From positions 1-27,898 of IMG/VR virus record IMGVR_UViG_3300046171_000009: DNA of 27,898 nucleotides. One strand, given 5' to 3'. Below are positions 5,780 to 13,624 of this stretch, piece after piece. How positions within the stretch are numbered: position 1 is the stretch's first letter; each line of letters begins with the position of its first letter. A program made the position numbers and the translations under genes. This stretch comes from a virus. The notes under the pieces were generated by a model that searched no databases, was not told the origin of the DNA, and was given only the letters and a program-made list of their open reading frames with translations.

Positions 5780-6181
5780 CTATATTAACTTCTTAACCAA
5801 ACTTTCATAGTGTTTTATTAGTTCTATTAACTCAAAATCTGCTTGTTTTATTGTCTCTCTAGACTTCTGCAGCAATTCATCAGCTTTATCATATCCAAAC
5901 TCTTTGTTTAAATTCATAGCAAATATATAATTCTGCCCATATCTCATACAATTACAAGCATAACACTGTGGTCTACAATTATCCTCATCCCATCTTAAGA
6001 TCCTAGAAGCTCTACTAATAAAATGACCATTTTGCATACCCTCTCCTTTCCAATAAGCTTTCTTATCACAAGTATAGCATTTTACTATACCATTTTTATC
6101 TGCATATTTTCTCCTAATATACTCACTAAATATAGTATCTAGTTTCTTTATGAGATTCTTTCTGGATATCTTTCTAGGCAT
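5780..6181 (-). CDS. ninG: NinG/Rap-like recombination nuclease
   Basis: The protein (133 aa from ATG 6181; a TTG two codons upstream is possible but unnecessary) matches the lambda NinG (Rap) family. It has a basic N-terminus (MPRKISRKNLIKKLD), a zinc pair CYTCDK, the hallmark NGHFISRAS, and NCRPQCYACN with a second Cys pair. NinG/Rap promotes recombination and resolves branched DNA; this shorter form keeps the zinc core and a C-terminal helix. It follows the repeat array at 6247-6350 and ends the lysis-side transcript with a terminator. Its high match to the family core makes the call reliable; function is by family. Confidence 0.85.
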   Translation of the reverse strand: MPRKISRKNLIKKLDTIFSEYIRRKYADKNGIVKCYTCDKKAYWKGEGMQNGHFISRASRILRWDEDNCRPQCYACNCMRYGQNYIFAMNLNKEFGYDKADELLQKSRETIKQADFELIELIKHYESLVKKLI

Positions 6182-6246
6182 AAACAAATATAATTCTAAA
6201 GTTTTAAAAAATAAATTTGGAAATTAAAAAGTATTTCTTTTTTTTA

Positions 6247-6350
6247 TACTATATAGTACTATATGGTAGATACTATATAGATATTACTATATAGAAAATA
6301 ATATATATATATATACTAAATAGTATTACTATAAAGTAGATACTATATAG
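6247..6350. repeat. AT-rich tandem array of about eight 14-bp units
   Basis: The gene-free stretch 6188-6353 contains copies of TACTATATAG or close variants starting at 6247, 6257, 6271, 6285, 6299 (degenerate), 6314, 6327 and 6341. Steps are mostly 13-15 bp. Extended by two bases, TACTATATAGTA is a perfect palindrome, so each unit could bind a dimeric protein. The array lies between the holin-like gene and the NinG-like gene, next to the replication block, so an origin with iterons or an operator cluster is plausible. There are no spacers of CRISPR type. Confidence 0.8.
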
Positions 6351-6353
6351 TAA

Positions 6354-6806
6354 CTACTTTTTCCAATTTTTTGTAATTTTCTCTGCAGATCTCATACCAA
6401 AGTATCCACCATAAACGAGAAGTAATAATGAAGATAGTAAGTCTATCCAGTTAGAGTCTATTTTAAAGCCTTCTAAGGAACTATCTAGTATGATGTATAT
6501 AAAAAGTGTAAGAGTTAAAAAAGCGAGTGTTAGAGGTCTTATATTGCGTGTTAAATAACTGCTAGTTTCATTATCAGATATCCACCTTTTAGTGGTCTCC
6601 TCCATTTCTTTATTTTGTTGATCGTGGATTAATTGTTGAAGCTTTATTTTGTCTTCTGTAGATATACTAGATTTTGTGATTTCGCTTATCGCTTCTTTAG
6701 GAGATACTACACCTTCTAGAATTTCCCCTAAAGCTGGATTAATAACTTTAGCAGCTCCTAATAGTAGCTTTCCTACTGTGGTATCTTTAAACTTTTTTTT
6801 AGGCAT
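6354..6806 (-). CDS. Holin-like membrane protein (3TM / GTA-type holin)
   Basis: The 150-aa protein has a soluble N-terminal half (MPKKKFKDTTVGKLLLGAAK, then a charged helix IKLQQLIHDQQNKEMEETTK) and two membrane segments near residues 91-108 (RPLTLAFLTLTLFIYIIL) and 121-138 (WIDLLSSLLLLVYGGYFG). This arrangement, with NIRPLTL before the first helix and a short basic tail, resembles the phage/GTA 'holin of 3TMs' family. It directly follows the endolysin gene. It would form the membrane lesion or control lysis timing. The family match is from memory of the layout, so moderate confidence. Confidence 0.7.
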   Translation of the reverse strand: MPKKKFKDTTVGKLLLGAAKVINPALGEILEGVVSPKEAISEITKSSISTEDKIKLQQLIHDQQNKEMEETTKRWISDNETSSYLTRNIRPLTLAFLTLTLFIYIILDSSLEGFKIDSNWIDLLSSLLLLVYGGYFGMRSAEKITKNWKK

Positions 6807-6807
6807 A

Positions 6808-7200
6808 TTATTTTCTTTTATCCCATCTAATCATAAGACCTCTTATGTCATAGTGAGTAAAGCTATTGTATCTACCTAAACCACCAGATTTTATAAATCC
6901 ACCCTCTTGAAGTTTGTCTATTGCAGTAGCTACCTCATCTGGAGTTAAGTTTTTTACTCTTATATCTGCTGCTTTACCTAAAATATGTTGGCTTCGCTTT
7001 GCTCCTTTAATTTTACGATTGTAATTTTCGCATCTCCATCCACTATTTATTTTAATAGGCTCTTGTAACTCATCTCTAATTATTTGTAAATTCTCTGCAA
7101 GTTCTTGTATGTTGTTATACACTTCCTCTGGCATTTGACACTTACATCCTTTAAAGTTGCCCTTGCATTGAAATTCTTCTATGTTAAAGTTTTTTGTCAT
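6808..7200 (-). CDS. Endolysin, M15-family D-Ala-D-Ala carboxypeptidase-like
   Basis: The 130-aa protein is a compact zinc peptidase of the M15_3 type: an N-terminal Cys-rich EFQCKGNFKGCKCQMP, then INSGWRCENYN, SQHILGKAADI and THYDIRG. H72, D79 and H116 are the expected zinc ligands, with D118 near the active site. It would cut peptide cross-links or stems of host peptidoglycan at lysis. No signal peptide is seen, so it needs a holin. The small membrane ORF before it overlaps its start by 17 nt and the holin-like gene follows after 1 nt, which supports a lysis cassette. Confidence 0.9.
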   Translation of the reverse strand: MTKNFNIEEFQCKGNFKGCKCQMPEEVYNNIQELAENLQIIRDELQEPIKINSGWRCENYNRKIKGAKRSQHILGKAADIRVKNLTPDEVATAIDKLQEGGFIKSGGLGRYNSFTHYDIRGLMIRWDKRK

Positions 7201-7351
7201 TCTTGGCTTTATGTGTATCGTATATCTTTTGTAAAGTATATATAATAGAAGCTAATAGTAAAATAATTTTTAAACTATTTTCTACTGCAGTAAAACTTAT
7301 CCCTAAAGAGATAGCGTTAAAACAAGCTAATCTCAAATCACTTACGCTCAT
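7184..7351 (-). CDS. Small one-helix membrane protein, possible holin partner (55 aa)
   Basis: The ATG at 7351-7349 overlaps the TGA of the 32-aa ORF (ATGA), and the stop lies 16 nt inside the endolysin gene. The product begins MSVSDLRLACFNAISLGISF, then a hydrophobic segment SLKIILLLASIIYTL (residues 27-41) and a basic tail HKAKNDKK. This build is usual for small holin-like proteins encoded next to lysins in flavobacterial phages. It could be a holin, antiholin or pinholin. Confidence 0.65.
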   Translation of the reverse strand: MSVSDLRLACFNAISLGISFTAVENSLKIILLLASIIYTLQKIYDTHKAKNDKKL

Positions 7352-7446
7352 ATCATTAAAGACTTTAAAAAGTTATTCCATTTTGCAATTAACCAAAATT
7401 TAAACTGCTCTAACTTGTCTGCTAAATACCTTAGTCCTTTAATCAT
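7348..7446 (-). CDS. Amphipathic 32-aa peptide in the lysis cassette
   Basis: An ATG at 7446-7444, 4 nt after the preceding stop codon, opens a 32-codon frame coupled by ATGA to the next ORF. The peptide (MIKGLRYLADKLEQFKFWLI, then AKWNNFLKSLMI) is rich in Trp, Phe, Leu and Lys and would form an amphipathic helix. Its small size leaves doubt that it is a gene; the two-sided tight spacing supports it. Confidence 0.4.
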   Translation of the reverse strand: MIKGLRYLADKLEQFKFWLIAKWNNFLKSLMI

Positions 7447-7450
7447 TTTA

Positions 7451-7756
7451 TTACATTTTATTTGTTTGATAATCCACCCCATAAAAGCTATGTACTCCAT
7501 TACCATCTGCTACTGCAACTGCATATGACTTCCAACCATAAGGATGATCTTCTATTCCTTTCCACATAACGTCTATGTGATATTTTTCACTAAATACATT
7601 TGGTTTTATTTCATTACCCTCTGCATCTATTTCGCTTTGTTCTAAAACTATATGACCAAGTTTTACTATAGCGTGTGGATGATTTTCTTCTAAAGCATCT
7701 ATTTTAGTATTTGCTTGTGCCTCATCTACAAACTCGTATTTACCTATCTTTATCAT
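7451..7756 (-). CDS. Hypothetical protein downstream of tail fibre (101 aa)
   Basis: The protein begins MIKIGKYEFVDEAQANTKID and continues with HPHAIVKLGHIVL and a closing YHIDVMWKGIEDHPYGWKSY, then GVHSFYGVDY. It looks like a compact alpha/beta protein. I recall proteins with this pattern next to tail-fibre genes in Bacteroidetes phages, but know no function; a fibre-assembly or virion accessory role fits the place. Its ATG overlaps the TGA of the fibre gene (ATGA). Confidence 0.65.
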   Translation of the reverse strand: MIKIGKYEFVDEAQANTKIDALEENHPHAIVKLGHIVLEQSEIDAEGNEIKPNVFSEKYHIDVMWKGIEDHPYGWKSYAVAVADGNGVHSFYGVDYQTNKM

Positions 7757-9024
7757 AATGTTGTTAGTGTTTCTAATTCGCTATCAGTTAAGTATGTGTC
7801 GTAGATTCTGGCATCATATACTTTACCCTCAAAGTATCTATCTGCACCAGTTTGACTTGCAAAATTAAATCTGTTAAAACCAGTAGGAACAACAACATTT
7901 GTAGTGATAGACCTTACTGCACCATTAATAAATACCTTAAATTCATTTTCTTTAAATTTTAAAGCTACTTTGTTTCTTTGGTTTATATTAAATTCTGAAG
8001 TTATAATTAAATTCAGCTGATTTGAGCCATTGTAAACTTTAACTCTTAAACTATTAAGCTCATAAGTAAACGTGATATAATTATTAGTTGTGCCATCACT
8101 TAGACTAATAATATTATAATCTAAATAAGGAGGATTAAAGCTATTTACATCAACAAAAAATGTACCCTCTGTAATATTAAATAAATTAACATCTCCAGCA
8201 TCAGTACAAACATCTGCGTTTCTTGTTACAATTGAATTTGCTGGTGTTTCTATATAGCTTGATAAGGTTTTGCCTTCTTCTACTTGACAACCCCACAAAT
8301 AAACAAAAGCACTTGTAGAAGTATCTGAAGCATCTATTTGACCAGTTGTAGCTCTTGGACTAAAATAACTTCCAATAGTAGCAGCAGCATCTGTATTGTA
8401 AACAACAGAAAGTCTGTACCAACCATTACCATAATTTTCTACTTTAGAACTTGTTATTGTGAAATCTGCACCAGCCACACTTGTTGTTAAAGTTGTATTG
8501 CTAAATTGAAAAATAGCATCAGCTCTATTTGGGTAAGTGCCTTGCATCCTAAAAGCAAAAAAATCGCCCTCGCCCTGTTTGACGAAAACAGAAGTACAAA
8601 TGTCTAACTGTGCAGATGATGACTTAGAAGCAGCATCAGAAAGGTAATTGTTTGTACCACTTGTTGAGCCTCTTTTTATTTTATCAGCATTTAATTCTCC
8701 AGTAGGAGATATTATTTGATTTGCAGTAACAGTTAAGTCTGCTTGTTTAGTCCAAGCTGCATTGTCAAACTGCTCAGAATAAACTTGTCTGTTTGTTCTA
8801 AGTGCTTCTAATAGTAAACTCGGACAGTTGCTATTTAACCAATCAAGTCTTGGTATATCGTTTGTTGAAGCACCTATAGTTTCTATAAGCCCATCTTTAT
8901 TAACTCTTGTACCAGCACCAACTCTAACAAAGTCAAAATCTCCTGTACCATCATTTGGCAATACAGAATAAACTTTATCTTCATTATATCCACTTGGTAT
9001 AAGTGCTAAAATAGGGTTATTCAT
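7753..9024 (-). CDS. Tail fibre / receptor-binding protein with carbohydrate-binding and LamG-like domains
   Basis: The 423-aa protein has three parts. Residues 1-75 form a likely attachment region with LIPSGYNEDKVYSVLPNDG and IPRLDWLNSNCPSLLLE. Residues about 80-265 look like a carbohydrate-binding beta sandwich (YSEQFDNAAWTKQADLTVTA, later YGNGWYRLSVVY and GCQVEEG). Residues about 275-410 resemble a laminin-G / concanavalin-like domain (LKFKENEFKVFINGAVR, FEGKVYDARIYDTYLTDSE). It probably binds host surface glycans. Such modules are commonly exchanged between phages, and its codon choice seems to lean to GAA and TTA compared with the portal gene. Confidence 0.75.
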   Translation of the reverse strand: MNNPILALIPSGYNEDKVYSVLPNDGTGDFDFVRVGAGTRVNKDGLIETIGASTNDIPRLDWLNSNCPSLLLEALRTNRQVYSEQFDNAAWTKQADLTVTANQIISPTGELNADKIKRGSTSGTNNYLSDAASKSSSAQLDICTSVFVKQGEGDFFAFRMQGTYPNRADAIFQFSNTTLTTSVAGADFTITSSKVENYGNGWYRLSVVYNTDAAATIGSYFSPRATTGQIDASDTSTSAFVYLWGCQVEEGKTLSSYIETPANSIVTRNADVCTDAGDVNLFNITEGTFFVDVNSFNPPYLDYNIISLSDGTTNNYITFTYELNSLRVKVYNGSNQLNLIITSEFNINQRNKVALKFKENEFKVFINGAVRSITTNVVVPTGFNRFNFASQTGADRYFEGKVYDARIYDTYLTDSELETLTTL

Positions 9025-9148
9025 CTTCTTCTTTTGGTAGCGATTCGTTTAGTATTTTTACAATCTCTTGAGCTTGTGCTAATACAGCGATAGGCATATT
9101 ATTAATAACTTGATTTACTCTTGCAATTTGTTCTTTTGTAATTTCCAT
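9017..9148 (-). CDS. Small helical protein (43 aa)
   Basis: The ATG is at 9148-9146 and the stop overlaps the fibre gene start by 8 nt. The product starts MEITKEQIARVNQVINNMPI and ends in acidic LPKEEDE, forming two helices by eye. Small proteins opening with M(E/N)ITKEQ recur near tail-fibre genes of Bacteroidetes phages as I recall. Its role is unknown. Confidence 0.6.
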   Translation of the reverse strand: MEITKEQIARVNQVINNMPIAVLAQAQEIVKILNESLPKEEDE

Positions 9149-9174
9149 AATTGTTTTTTATGTAAATATAGAAA

Positions 9175-9420
9175 TTATTCTGGTAAATCTTCGTACTCGT
9201 CTTGGTAATCACTTGGCAAATAAGACTCCATTTCTGTTATCTGTTCTGCACTTAACTCATCTTTATAAAAGTCATTTGCTAAAACCCACTTAAAATGGTC
9301 TTTAATTGCTTCTACATTTTCATTAGAACTTATTTGACTTAATTGGTCTGGTATCTGTGAAGTAATTACCTCTTTATGGCTTTCCTCTGTGTTTTCAGAT
9401 GTTATTGTGTTTCTATACAT
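9175..9420 (-). CDS. Acidic hypothetical protein (81 aa)
   Basis: Starting MYRNTITSENTEESHKEVIT, the protein is acidic and polar with a helical middle (NVEAIKDHFKWVLANDFYKD) and ends SDYQDEYEDLPE. It lies 3 nt after the S74 fibre gene, so it is likely co-expressed with it. A fibre accessory or chaperone is possible; no family is recognised. Confidence 0.6.
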   Translation of the reverse strand: MYRNTITSENTEESHKEVITSQIPDQLSQISSNENVEAIKDHFKWVLANDFYKDELSAEQITEMESYLPSDYQDEYEDLPE

Positions 9421-9423
9421 TAT

Positions 9424-10911
9424 TTATGATTTTAATAATTCTACTTCTGCCTTTAATTCTTTAATTGCTTGTACTAATATTGGAACAAGTTTTCCATAGC
9501 TTAACTCAAGTTTATCTGGGTTGCTATCATATACAAGTCTTAAAGTATCGTTGTCTAATTCTTGTACTTCTTGAGCTATAAATCCAAAGTCTTTTTTACC
9601 TTTATTAGCAGAATAAAATTCTTCTCCGTCAGCATCTGTTTCTGGTCTATTATCCCATACAAATTCTCTTGGTTGTAAAGCATCTATAAAAGCAAGTCCA
9701 TAACCTAAATCTTTTATTTCAGATTTATCTCTTTCGTCTGATAATGAAGTTATAGAAGTAACTGCACAACGTAAAGTTGCTACACTTGAATTTCCTAAAG
9801 TAACCTCGTTTGAAGCAGAGCTTGAACTTTCAATGGCAGAATAACCAATATTAGTAATGTTTGCACCTGTTGCTGAACCTCTACCCGTTGATGCACCTAT
9901 ATTTGTTCTATAATATCCGTTTGTGTTTCCGTCATCAGCTTGCCAACCAACAGCAGTATTGTGTGAAGCAGCAGTTTGGTCTTGTGAGCCTAACGCTTCA
10001 TAACCTATGGCAGTATTTCTTTGCCCTGTTGTTTCAGCATCTAAAGCTCTAAAACCAACTACAGTATTATCATTACCACTTGTTTTAGCTCTACCAGCTT
10101 CAAAACCAAGATAAGTGTTATGGCTACCAGTATTATTTCTTCCAGCTTCATATCCAAGCGTAACATTAAAACCACCAGTAGTATTAGCATATCCAGACTT
10201 ATAACCTACATTTGTATTATTACTTCCAGAAGTTTGAGAAAAACCAGCTTGGTAACCTATTGAAATATGACCATTTGCAGTAGAACTTCTTGCAGCATTA
10301 TCTCCTATCGCTATGTTTGTGGTAGCAGTTGTTAAAAATTGACTTGCTTCGTGTCCTATTGCTATATTATCAGCTCCATTAGTGTCTATTCTATAAAGAG
10401 CGTGATACCCTATTGCGGTGTTTCTGTTTACTGCGCTTTTACCAAGTCCAAAACTCATAGCACCAGAGCCTACAGCAACAGTTCTGTATCCGCTTCTACC
10501 AAATCCAGCATTATCTCCAATAAGAACCGCATTCAGTTGTAAGTTAGTTCCAGCAGAAGCACCAGCATTGTAACCAATAGCAGTAGAGCGTTCTGAAGTT
10601 GTACTATTGTTCAACGCTTGTTTACCTATTGCAGTATTATAATCTCCGCTTGTTAGACTGTTTAAAGCTTCTTTACCTATACCTATATTACCAACTGCTC
10701 CAGATATTCCACTTGGTATGTTAATGAAGAAAGCGTTGTCGTTTGTTAAATCTATACTTACATCACTCAATCCATTTAAGTCTGAAGCACCACCACCTCC
10801 TAAATTAGAGGGTGCGATTCTTACGTTATCCGTACCATTATAACCAACGACAAATTGAACATCTGCCGAGTTTGTTTTTAAGTCAAATTGACTAAATTTC
10901 TTGTTTGCCAT
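9424..10911 (-). CDS. Tail fibre with YadA-like repeats and S74 intramolecular chaperone
   Basis: The 495-aa protein opens with MANKKFSQFDLKTNSADVQF, a usual virion-attachment start. Residues about 65-365 hold many copies of a NTAIGYxA / NTxxGYxAG repeat, which folds as a left-handed beta roll in trimeric adhesin heads. From about residue 388 comes a Peptidase_S74 domain (SLSDERDKSEIKDL, PREFVWDNRP, FGFIAQEVQEL) with the Ser-Asp pair near 391-392 used for self-cleavage after trimer folding. A coiled-coil end follows (VQAIKELKAEVELL). It is probably a host-range fibre or spike. Confidence 0.85.
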   Translation of the reverse strand: MANKKFSQFDLKTNSADVQFVVGYNGTDNVRIAPSNLGGGGASDLNGLSDVSIDLTNDNAFFINIPSGISGAVGNIGIGKEALNSLTSGDYNTAIGKQALNNSTTSERSTAIGYNAGASAGTNLQLNAVLIGDNAGFGRSGYRTVAVGSGAMSFGLGKSAVNRNTAIGYHALYRIDTNGADNIAIGHEASQFLTTATTNIAIGDNAARSSTANGHISIGYQAGFSQTSGSNNTNVGYKSGYANTTGGFNVTLGYEAGRNNTGSHNTYLGFEAGRAKTSGNDNTVVGFRALDAETTGQRNTAIGYEALGSQDQTAASHNTAVGWQADDGNTNGYYRTNIGASTGRGSATGANITNIGYSAIESSSSASNEVTLGNSSVATLRCAVTSITSLSDERDKSEIKDLGYGLAFIDALQPREFVWDNRPETDADGEEFYSANKGKKDFGFIAQEVQELDNDTLRLVYDSNPDKLELSYGKLVPILVQAIKELKAEVELLKS

Positions 10912-10921
10912 TTTTTATTTT

Positions 10922-11095
10922 TTATTCTATTATTATATATTCGTTTTGTTCAGTTTGTAAAAAAGCACCATCCTCTGCTAATACTTCAAAGAAAGGAGTA
11001 GGGGTTGGATCTGTATAAGGATAATAAATTTCTCCCCAACCTGTTTGTTTTGGATTTCCCCACCAAGTAACATCATATATTTTTCCCCAACTCAT
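10922..11095 (-). CDS. Trp/Tyr-rich small virion-associated protein (57 aa)
   Basis: The ATG at 11095-11093 overlaps the TGA of the 29-aa ORF before it. The product starts MSWGKIYDVTWWGNPKQTGW, has a Pro/Thr turn (DPTPTP) and ends LAEDGAFLQTEQNEYIIIE. This tail closely matches the end of the 867-aa tail protein (LAENGDTLITEQNDNIILE), which suggests a shared docking or folding motif. It lies just upstream of the S74 fibre gene, so a fibre or baseplate accessory is likely. The function is not known. Confidence 0.65.
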   Translation of the reverse strand: MSWGKIYDVTWWGNPKQTGWGEIYYPYTDPTPTPFFEVLAEDGAFLQTEQNEYIIIE

Positions 11096-11181
11096 TTTTT
11101 ACTTTTTTTAATTATTATTTTATTAGAACTTAAGTATTTTATTATTTTCTTTAGATTCTCTTTTTTTATTTTATATTCCAT
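11092..11181 (-). CDS. Lysine-rich 29-aa peptide
   Basis: The open frame starts at ATG 11181-11179, 9 nt after the connector gene, and ends with a TGA that overlaps the next ATG. About 12 of the 29 residues are Lys (MEYKIKKENLKKIIKY, then NKIIIKKSKK). It lies in an A-rich stretch, so a chance frame is possible; coupling on its downstream side favours a real gene. Confidence 0.4.
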   Translation of the reverse strand: MEYKIKKENLKKIIKYLSSNKIIIKKSKK

Positions 11182-11190
11182 AAAAATTAG

Positions 11191-11691
11191 TTAAAGTACT
11201 ATTCCTACCCAGTTTGCATCTTTATCTGGATACATATCCTCATTTTGATTCTGGTTATACTCTGGTATTAAATTGCTGTTAAAACTCATATAGTCTATAA
11301 ATCTTCTAGTATAAAAATCTGCAAAGTTTCTATGCTTTTGTACTAGAAAATCTACCTCTTCTTTTGTGGCATTTTGACTGCTTTCTGCAGTATGCTTAAC
11401 TAAACCACCATTTTTAAGCTCATAACTGCTAAATGGTAAGAAATCTACCATAGCGAAGTGAATAAGCATAGGCTGTATATATTCATTTACTATATTTAGA
11501 TAATTACCAGCTAAACTATCACTTAATATATCATTAGTAATTTTATCATATAGTTTAGTTCCTATATAATTTTGAATGTGCATCTCTTGAGCGATTTTGA
11601 TAAAGTAAATAAACTTATCCACATCAGTTGATCCATCAATTATGCTGTTTTTTACTATGTCTGATCTTTTTATAAATAGTACTGTAGCCAT
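11191..11691 (-). CDS. Head-tail connector / adaptor protein (DUF6712-like)
   Basis: The 166-aa protein has the pattern of a phage head-tail adaptor found in Bacteroidetes phages (I recall the label DUF6712). It has FIKRSDIVKNSIIDGSTDVD, then IQNYIGTKLYDKI, IQPMLIHFAMVDFLPF and LVQKHRNFADFYTRRFIDYM. These mostly helical proteins form the ring beneath the portal. It starts 1 nt after the portal gene stops, which fits. The family name is from memory. Confidence 0.7.
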   Translation of the reverse strand: MATVLFIKRSDIVKNSIIDGSTDVDKFIYFIKIAQEMHIQNYIGTKLYDKITNDILSDSLAGNYLNIVNEYIQPMLIHFAMVDFLPFSSYELKNGGLVKHTAESSQNATKEEVDFLVQKHRNFADFYTRRFIDYMSFNSNLIPEYNQNQNEDMYPDKDANWVGIVL

Positions 11692-11692
11692 A

Positions 11693-13624
11693 TTATTTTC
11701 TCCAATAGTTATTTTTAGCAGAGGCTATCTGTGCTACCTCTGGCTCATTTACTGGCATCTTTGCCTCACTTCTTAAGCTAGGATCTAGCTCTGCTATTTT
11801 TGCTCTAGCTTCTGATACAGATATTCTCTCATTATTTTTTCTTAAGTATGTTTGTCTCATCCAGTAGTGTGAGCAATTTACTCCTCCTTTATAGAGCCAT
11901 ATATTATATGTAGACTCTCCTTCAGCAGCTAATTCACTGTTAGCACTACTCTCCTTATCTAAATCTTCCTTTCTATATACTTTTGCAGCAGACATCATCT
12001 TTTGACAAAAGTCTCTACTCTTTCCTTTAGTGCTTCTACCAGCAGTATAGACATATCTCACTTTTAGTATGCTTGTATCTTGCTCACTAGTCTTATTAGG
12101 ACTACTAGAAACGACACTAGCAAACTTTAGCGTTTTATGTATTAAGTCATCATACTCATTAGCTGGTCTTTCATCTATTAACTCATAGTCAGATAGATCC
12201 TCATCTTCTATATCCATAAGAGCCTCGAAAAGATCACTCTTCATTCTATCTATATCCTTTAAAGGGACACAATTTGGTACTTCTCTACCATCTTTTATTT
12301 TAGTGCCTATCATCTCATATCCTGGCTCACAAGGTTTTTTAAGATCGTGAGTCTTACAAGGCATATAGTAAGTATTATCATCTAAAGTATGCTCGTGATA
12401 TCCTTCACATCCCATCTCTTTAGCTACTGCTTCTGCTTCTTCTATAGTTTCATATGCAACTCTACCATCTATTTGAATACTCATTGATAACTTTTGCCCT
12501 GTCTCTTCTTCTACTTGCTCCTTAGTCATAGCATTACCTAAGTCTGTAAACTCAAGTGGCTGAAGCGTTTTAAAGTATAAATTAAGCACTATCTCGTTAA
12601 AAGCTAGTATATCATTAAAAGCATCTATTAAAAGCTCTTGAAAAGGCTTAATTACAGTATTATCCATTAAGATACTAGCGGTCTTTAATTCATCAGCATT
12701 ATTTCCTAGTCCAGTACTATCTTTTATACCTAATAACATAGGAGATATAATTCTATGAGATACCATTACTTTTAATTGGCTCTCTTCTGATAAGAATTGA
12801 TACTGTTGATGAGCATCACTTAATTGCACTGGCTCTATAGAGGCTTCATTATCTTTAGAATCATTAAAAGCTAATATAAACTTACCAGCATTACTAGTTC
12901 CACTAAATTTTTGTTGTATTTTTCTCTCTATTTCTGTTTGAGTCTCTTCATCTGGAACTCCATTGTTAAACGAAATCATCATAGAAGGAGCTAAACCATT
13001 AAGAATATTGTTAAGATGATAATTAGCTATCTCTTCTTCTAGCTCTGCATATTGTAAACCTCCTTGATAATCTACTGGACTATAGTAATAGAAACCAGCT
13101 CTATAAGGTTTAACACAATATATCTCTATTTCATCACTAGAAGTACCAAAAGCACTAAATCTCTCTGGCTCATCACTAGGCTTTTTATCTTGCCAGTCTG
13201 CTAAATAGTAATAAGAGTCTATATCTCCTTCTTCATTTGCCTTCCCTACTCTAAGAGTTTCTATAGGAAAATGAGCTACCTCTATTATTCTAGTATGATT
13301 AGAGTTATAAATAACTTGCATAGCACATTGTCCCATTAATTTTAGATCATAACATAACTTTCTTACACAAGAATCCTTTAATAAAGACTTCATCTGTGCA
13401 TAGTCATTAGGTTTTTTACTACTATCTGTAGCATCTATACCTTTACCAAAGATTAACTGACTAATTCCGTTTATTGCAGCATTATTAGTTGCAGATCCGT
13501 TATATCTATCTATTAAATACTGATAATAGTTATTATCATCTCCATAGGCTACCCAATCCTTATTTTTAAACTCCTTTATCTCTGGAGTAGTATAGGTACT
13601 TAGATTTACTATTTTTATACTCAT
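11693..13624 (-). CDS. Portal protein with C-terminal extension
   Basis: Residues 1-350 fit a portal protein: the N-terminal region with YGDDNNYYQYLIDRYNGSA, a core with KPYRAGFYYYSPVDYQGGLQ, FNDSKD, and the wing/stem helix region SQLKVMVSHRIISPMLLG. Portals form the dodecameric DNA gate in the capsid. At 643 aa it is long. Residues about 380-455 (ETIEEAEAVAKEMGCEGYHE, CEPGYEMIG..VPNCVPL) and 520-600 (VRYVYTAGRSTKGKSRDFC, NIWLYKGGVNCSHYWMR) look like extra domains seen in head proteins of Bacteroidetes phages, of unknown role. The start overlaps the previous stop (ATGA). Unusually, the gene lies far downstream of the terminase. Confidence 0.85.
   Translation of the reverse strand: MSIKIVNLSTYTTPEIKEFKNKDWVAYGDDNNYYQYLIDRYNGSATNNAAINGISQLIFGKGIDATDSSKKPNDYAQMKSLLKDSCVRKLCYDLKLMGQCAMQVIYNSNHTRIIEVAHFPIETLRVGKANEEGDIDSYYYLADWQDKKPSDEPERFSAFGTSSDEIEIYCVKPYRAGFYYYSPVDYQGGLQYAELEEEIANYHLNNILNGLAPSMMISFNNGVPDEETQTEIERKIQQKFSGTSNAGKFILAFNDSKDNEASIEPVQLSDAHQQYQFLSEESQLKVMVSHRIISPMLLGIKDSTGLGNNADELKTASILMDNTVIKPFQELLIDAFNDILAFNEIVLNLYFKTLQPLEFTDLGNAMTKEQVEEETGQKLSMSIQIDGRVAYETIEEAEAVAKEMGCEGYHEHTLDDNTYYMPCKTHDLKKPCEPGYEMIGTKIKDGREVPNCVPLKDIDRMKSDLFEALMDIEDEDLSDYELIDERPANEYDDLIHKTLKFASVVSSSPNKTSEQDTSILKVRYVYTAGRSTKGKSRDFCQKMMSAAKVYRKEDLDKESSANSELAAEGESTYNIWLYKGGVNCSHYWMRQTYLRKNNERISVSEARAKIAELDPSLRSEAKMPVNEPEVAQIASAKNNYWRK

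Noticed and set aside
6185-6192. TATATTTG before the NinG-like gene as a host-type promoter
   Set aside because: It fits TAnnTTTG but has no TTTG at the expected distance upstream and would give a start at or after the ATG.
6247-6350. CRISPR array
   Set aside because: The units are only about 14 bp, directly joined and imperfect, with no unique spacers; it is a tandem repeat.
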